Made by a program: the position numbers and the translations under genes | The notes under the pieces: model-generated | Databases searched by the model: none | The model's input: the letters and a program-made list of their open reading frames with translations, nothing else | Told to the model about the DNA's origin: nothing | NCBI RefSeq assembly: GCF_000520815.1 | Contig: NZ_ASRY01000293.1 | Coordinates: 1-45,065 of the forward strand | Direction of reading: 5' to 3' | Origin: Paenibacillus maysiensis | GTDB lineage: Bacteria; Bacillota; Bacilli; Paenibacillales; Paenibacillaceae | DNA: 45,065 nucleotides | In this document: one piece after another, positions 41,486 through 45,065 of the stretch | Numbering within the stretch: position 1 is the stretch's first letter | How the letters are laid out: each line of letters opens with the position of its first letter

Positions 41486-42025
41486 ATGGGTATAGGATGC
41501 AATATACGCGCCGCGCGTAAACGTAAAAATTTATCCATCCAGCAAATATGCGAACGAACCGGATTATCTCAAGGCTTTATGAGTCAAGTGGAAAACAATA
41601 AAACCTCCCCTTCCATTGCTACACTGGACAGCATCGCTAATGCACTTAAGGTACCCCTCGCTTTTCTGCTGCTCAAAGAAGAGGAACGAATGCAGGTGAT
41701 TCGGAAGGATGAGCGCCGCAAAACGGTTTATGGCAAAAATAAGCTTCAGATTGACCATTTGGGGGGGCAGGGTAACGTCAAAATGATGCTGGTGGACATG
41801 CCGCCAGGCTCATCCACGGAAGAAGAGCATGCTCATGCGGGCGATGAGATTCATTTTGTTATGGAAGGCACGGTATATGTGGAGCAAGGCGAGGATTCGG
41901 CTACCCTTGAAGCGGGAGATTCCTTTAGCTGGAGAGCAGCCATTCCGCATTATGTCAAAAACATTGGAGAAAACAACGCCCGTATTTTGATTTCTGTATT
42001 TCTCGAAGCAGAGAATGAAGCTTAA
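41486..42025 (+). CDS. XRE family regulator with cupin domain
   Basis: A 179-residue regulator. The N-terminal HTH (residues about 6-62: IRAARKRKNLSIQQICERTGLSQGFMSQVENNKTSPSIATL) is joined to a C-terminal cupin barrel (about 100-175: MPPGSSTEEEHAHAGDEIHFVMEGTV, then LEAGDSFSWRAAIPHYVKN). This class often senses a small metabolite or metal in the cupin pocket; HAHAGDE and H in IPHY are the likely ligands. The ATG at 41486 follows AAGGAGG by 8 bp. Divergent orientation to catDE suggests it may control that pair. Confidence 0.88.
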   Translation: MGIGCNIRAARKRKNLSIQQICERTGLSQGFMSQVENNKTSPSIATLDSIANALKVPLAFLLLKEEERMQVIRKDERRKTVYGKNKLQIDHLGGQGNVKMMLVDMPPGSSTEEEHAHAGDEIHFVMEGTVYVEQGEDSATLEAGDSFSWRAAIPHYVKNIGENNARILISVFLEAENEA

Positions 42026-42038
42026 ATTTCATCAAAAA

Positions 42039-42089
42039 AAGCGCGTACCGGGAAGTCGTTTTTTCACTTTCACGGTACGCGCTTATTAT
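42039..42089. terminator. Terminator after the XRE-cupin gene
   Basis: AAGCGCGTACCG and CGGTACGCGCTT form a perfect 12-bp stem, with A- and T-rich flanks, serving convergent genes. Confidence 0.85.
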
Positions 42090-42131
42090 GTTCTTTAATT
42101 ACTAAGTCCAACTTTAACTTTATTCCATCGC

Positions 42132-43133
42132 CTATTTGGCATCTGTCCGTGATTCCCACGGCAGCTTGAAGGTTTTCATGATCTGCTTGGTATCAGAGGG
42201 GAGTTCAGTTCCTAAATTTACTACAGTCCCCAGCAACTCGTCTTTATGATCCATAGTAATACGCCCGTAATAAGTGGTGCTGCTGTCTCCCCATCCTGTA
42301 GTAAACTCATAGACCAGCGGCTTATTTAGTTTCGGGTATGTTCCCCACTGATTTTTAACTTTATTATTCAAAAAACGCTCCAGCGGGTCATAATCCATGG
42401 TGAACTTTTTATTATAAGGCTCTCCTACATACCCTTGATAAGTGACAACCGGAAAACCGTCTTTCACTTCAACCAGGCTCAACACATCTCCACTAATTAT
42501 AAAATAACGCAATGCTTCTCCTTGAGGAAACAAATAAATACTCGCCAGGATTTCAGTATTGGGAAAATGAACATCAATATAAGGATGAGCAGAGCGTCTG
42601 TCTAAACGAACTAACGCTTCGCGCGCAACCGCCAAATCTCCCTCATAAATCTGTTCTTTTATTTTACCTTGGATCGGTGGTTGCACCTGGATCTGCGGAC
42701 CGGTCTTTTCCAGCGTATATCCCAGCTCAAACGACACATCACGGAGAGGTATATATACTTCTTTACCTGAAATCTCAAAGGTAAGTTGTTGCTGGTTCTT
42801 ACGTGATGGTTCCTTCAACTGAACAGGTTCCGACCACTTTTGTAGCGTAACCAGCTTCTTTTTGACATCCCAATGATAGGTTGCACCCACAGCTTCGGCA
42901 AAGGGTTTAAGCGGAATCGTGAGCTTTCCGGCGATCAGCATAGGTGTAGCCTTTGAGTTTAATGGCTGTCCGTTTACGACAATAGTTGTTAATTGCGTTG
43001 ATTGCGTTTTTGGTGTCGGTGTGGCTTTTTGTTCGGCAGCGTCCACCACTCCTTGCTGTGTAACTGTGAATAGTATGGATAGTGTAAACAAGGCGGCAAG
43101 CAGTCGCTGAAATGTTCCCCGGTTTAACTCCAT
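42132..43133 (-). CDS. Secreted protein with copper amine oxidase N-terminal-like domain
   Basis: A 333-residue precursor. The signal peptide (LLAALFTLSILFTVTQQGVVDAA) has a likely cleavage after DAA near residue 33. Then a Thr/Pro/Gln linker and a Cu_amine_oxidN1-like module follow: IVVNGQPLNSKATPMLIAGKLTIPLKPFAEAVGATYHWD and VYIPLRDVSFELGYTLE. This module is common in Paenibacillus cell-surface proteins and is not an oxidase by itself. The C-terminal 170 residues are not recognised. It lies 42 bp after the phosphodiester glycosidase-like gene on the same strand, so both may act in the envelope. Confidence 0.78.
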   Translation of the reverse strand: MELNRGTFQRLLAALFTLSILFTVTQQGVVDAAEQKATPTPKTQSTQLTTIVVNGQPLNSKATPMLIAGKLTIPLKPFAEAVGATYHWDVKKKLVTLQKWSEPVQLKEPSRKNQQQLTFEISGKEVYIPLRDVSFELGYTLEKTGPQIQVQPPIQGKIKEQIYEGDLAVAREALVRLDRRSAHPYIDVHFPNTEILASIYLFPQGEALRYFIISGDVLSLVEVKDGFPVVTYQGYVGEPYNKKFTMDYDPLERFLNNKVKNQWGTYPKLNKPLVYEFTTGWGDSSTTYYGRITMDHKDELLGTVVNLGTELPSDTKQIMKTFKLPWESRTDAK

Positions 43134-43175
43134 GACCAGTCTCCGTTCACTTTAATGGGCTTTTGTACTCAAATT

Positions 43176-44297
43176 CTATCTCTTCTTGGCTGCGTCAATA
43201 TCTCCAGGATTTAAACCTTCCCAGATATTCGGGATACTGACGGTCTCTGGATGCTCGAATACGAGGAACGCTGTCGGTAAATACCGCTCGCCGTATTCAG
43301 AAGAAGGTTTATTCACAATGGCATGATCCTTGACGAGCACAGTCGATGATCCACCATCCAGATTAGCACCGATAACCGCTCCGTGTTTAAGTAAAATGTT
43401 TTGCATATCATACAAATTGGCACCGATGCTGTAACCCGGCTGACGACCGTCGATGGTCACAAAAATAATCGCGCCGTCTGCTCTTTGCCCCATTGCCGTA
43501 CGGGGAGCAATTCCCCATCCTTCGCTTGCATTGCGAATAAGACCTTTACCATTCACGATCAGGCGTGGCTGAAAGGTAACTGCTTCTTGCACGTTCATTT
43601 TGGCTAGCTCGGACAGCGAGTAATGCCCGGCCACCATTTTGCCTTGCTTATCAATCCCTACGATTTGGGCAGAAGCGTTTTTTCCCATATCGTTGTAGTA
43701 TAGCTGGCCTTGTGAAATAACAACGCCGATCGGCTTAAAGCCATTCCCATTCCAGTTAGGATCGGCAAAGCCGCCACCATTTACGCCTGCAACAGCTCCC
43801 AAGCGCTCTACCATACTGGATACTCTTTCTCCCTTGCCTATATTGGCAGGAATCCCGAGTCTGATTTTAGTCGGGTCATGCACTGTCATTACATAGCCGT
43901 GATAATTGCGGCCCGATACCTCTTCTACTTCAACCAGCGGCGTTTGCTGCACCTTGGTCGGTGTCAGATCAGGCAGCTTGATCGTATGTCTGTCCTTCTC
44001 CTCGCCCATCTGTTCGAAACGGGCCGAATATTCAGCCACTCGCTTCTGAGCCTCCGCTTCACCAATAAAATATTTTGCCCAGTGACGATGTTGTGTAGTG
44101 ATCAGCGTATCCGCAGCCAAGTAGCGCATGTCCTTGCCAGATGGTGTTAAAAACAGCCACGCGCCGCCCCCAATTCCAGCGAGCAGTAATACAATAAAAA
44201 GCCGCCCCATAAAGCGACCAAATTTTCCTTTTCGTTTCTTTTTTTTGTTTTTCTGCCTGCGAGCTGTTGCACGCTGTGGCAAGACTTCCGGTTTCAT
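43176..44297 (-). CDS. Membrane-anchored phosphodiester glycosidase (NAGPA) family protein
   Basis: A 373-residue protein with a very basic N-terminus (QKNKKKKRKGKFGR), one membrane helix (LFIVLLLAGIGGGAWLFL) and an extracytoplasmic part. The NAGPA domain covers about residues 190-350: AGVNGGGFADPNWNGNG, PRTAMGQRADGAIIFVTIDGR and GAVIGANLDGGSSTVLV. Members remove capping sugars or act on exopolysaccharide or teichoic acid; the target is unknown. The ATG at 44297 is preceded by AGGAGAG; 44 further codons are in frame but lack a site and shift the helix position. Confidence 0.8.
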   Translation of the reverse strand: MKPEVLPQRATARRQKNKKKKRKGKFGRFMGRLFIVLLLAGIGGGAWLFLTPSGKDMRYLAADTLITTQHRHWAKYFIGEAEAQKRVAEYSARFEQMGEEKDRHTIKLPDLTPTKVQQTPLVEVEEVSGRNYHGYVMTVHDPTKIRLGIPANIGKGERVSSMVERLGAVAGVNGGGFADPNWNGNGFKPIGVVISQGQLYYNDMGKNASAQIVGIDKQGKMVAGHYSLSELAKMNVQEAVTFQPRLIVNGKGLIRNASEGWGIAPRTAMGQRADGAIIFVTIDGRQPGYSIGANLYDMQNILLKHGAVIGANLDGGSSTVLVKDHAIVNKPSSEYGERYLPTAFLVFEHPETVSIPNIWEGLNPGDIDAAKKR

Positions 44298-44512
44298 TCG
44301 CCATCTCTCCTGTATGCTGACTTCTGTCTTGAATATAACTGTTCTCTCAATGAGCTGATAGAGTTTGTTTTTCAGGACAGCCATGCTGCTGATTCTTATC
44401 CTCAGAGGGTAACAGATCGGCAGCGACATCTAACGACAATATCATAAACTAATTTTGTAGAATGATAGTGTCAATTTTTTAACAGATTCATCATACCGAA
44501 AAAGAACACAAT

Positions 44513-44552
44513 AAAACAGCCCTCCACATCAATGTGAAGGACTGTTTGGAAA
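44513..44552 (-). terminator. Terminator after the antiporter gene
   Basis: On the minus strand AAACAGTCCTTCACA and TGTGGAGGGCTGTTT pair with a TTGA loop and mostly G-U or single imperfections, followed by TATT, about 55 bp after the antiporter stop codon. Confidence 0.7.
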
Positions 44553-44608
44553 ATTACGTTAGAAACCACGTGGGTCGTAACCTTGTTTCATTTGCATTGC
44601 AATCTCTT

Positions 44609-45065
44609 TTATGGCGCTGCCTCTGGTTCAAGCAGCATGAACAGTTCTTTCATTTGTTGTCGCTTGAGCTTCGGACTGAGCACATACAGGGTATCTCCCG
44701 GCTTAATCACAGTTGTGCCTCTCGGAGCTATAATTTGCTCTTCTCGAATAATAGCGGTGAATAAAATATCTTCAGGCAACTGTATATCCTGAATCGCTTT
44801 GCCCGCTATCGACATCCCTTTTTGTACCTGAATGTGGTTGATTTCCGAAGTGGTTTTTCCCAGAGAAACTAATTCCAAGAGCGAAGGTGATGATGTTTCG
44901 TTAGGGTCCATTAAGCCGAGTTTCACCGCCAGCCACGAAATGGTCGTACCTTGTATAATGGCGGAGGTAAGCACGACGAAGAATACGACATTAAAAAACA
45001 TCGGCCCCACATCCATCTCATCCAGTAGTGGATAGGTAGCCAGTACAATCGGTACCGCTCCTCTT
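44609..45065 (-). CDS. Potassium/proton antiporter, CvrA/NhaP2-like (partial)
   Basis: Only the C-terminal 151 codons are in the window; the gene continues past the right edge. The visible part begins RGAVPIVLATYPLLDE, the conserved end of a cation/proton antiporter (CPA1) membrane domain, followed by one more helix (FFNVVFFVVLTSAIIQG) and a cytosolic TrkA-C-type domain (QVQKGMSIAGKAIQDIQLPEDILFTAIIREEQIIAPRGTTVIKPGDTLYVL). That domain arrangement is typical of CvrA (YcgO/NhaP2) K+/H+ antiporters, where the C-terminal domain senses nucleotides or cations. Confidence 0.85.
   Translation of the reverse strand, partial: RGAVPIVLATYPLLDEMDVGPMFFNVVFFVVLTSAIIQGTTISWLAVKLGLMDPNETSSPSLLELVSLGKTTSEINHIQVQKGMSIAGKAIQDIQLPEDILFTAIIREEQIIAPRGTTVIKPGDTLYVLSPKLKRQQMKELFMLLEPEAAP

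Overview
The window looks like a Paenibacillus chromosome segment, probably of the P. polymyxa group. This is inferred from moderate GC, strong AAGGAGG-type ribosome binding sites, frequent TTG/GTG starts, a katA-cysC-Nudix block and a catDE-like pair; no rRNA or other marker is present to fix the species. No tRNA, rRNA or CRISPR array was seen. Most of it is ordinary chromosome broken up by small accessory islets.

Layout. 1-890: the tail of an unidentified gene and a methionine aminopeptidase, visibly more GC-rich than what follows. 890-5000: a decayed DUF2798 gene, a DUF4303 protein, then an ECF-type sigma factor divergent from a small ClpP/Sm-like/metallo-hydrolase cluster. Two facing copies of one promoter-like element lie between sigma gene and clpP. 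5000-9160: an AT-rich accessory stretch with a TetR/FrsA-like hydrolase pair and a WXG100-type polymorphic toxin whose C-terminus carries HExxH, followed by a candidate immunity gene. 9160-11340: remains of an MFS transporter, rluF and a tiny basic protein. 11650-14270: a histidine phosphatase, an unknown protein with a zincin-like motif and a VOC protein. 14333-17451: a Fur-box-controlled siderophore uptake operon without its ATPase. 17500-21000: an Imm63-like protein, a secreted protein, a phosphotransferase and small conserved genes. 21041-23212: a TetR/LmrB-type drug efflux pair. 23421-29709: a five-gene Nik/Opp/Cnt-type importer with an overlapping MATE exporter, behind a Zur-like box.

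29710-34720: a large palindromic repeat, katA, cysC and, upstream on the same strand, a compact three-gene module of NrtR-like Nudix protein, NADAR protein and PARG-type macrodomain protein. Together these look like an ADP-ribose handling unit.

35414-38852 holds the most striking object. A DUF1835/DUF3658 gene is split by a 2,378-bp element (35989-38366) with TGT...ACA ends, a 5-bp CGACT target duplication, three spaced 18-bp sites at one end and four tightly phased inverted copies at the other. The sites closely resemble Tn7 TnsB-binding sites and the 3+4 layout is that of Tn7, yet no transposase gene is present. The cargo is an AraC/GyrI-like regulator and an alpha/beta hydrolase. Removing the element with one duplication copy restores the host reading frame exactly.

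38989-45065: glutaminase, a catDE-like pair divergent from an XRE-cupin regulator, two secreted or membrane-anchored envelope proteins, and the end of a potassium/proton antiporter cut by the window edge.
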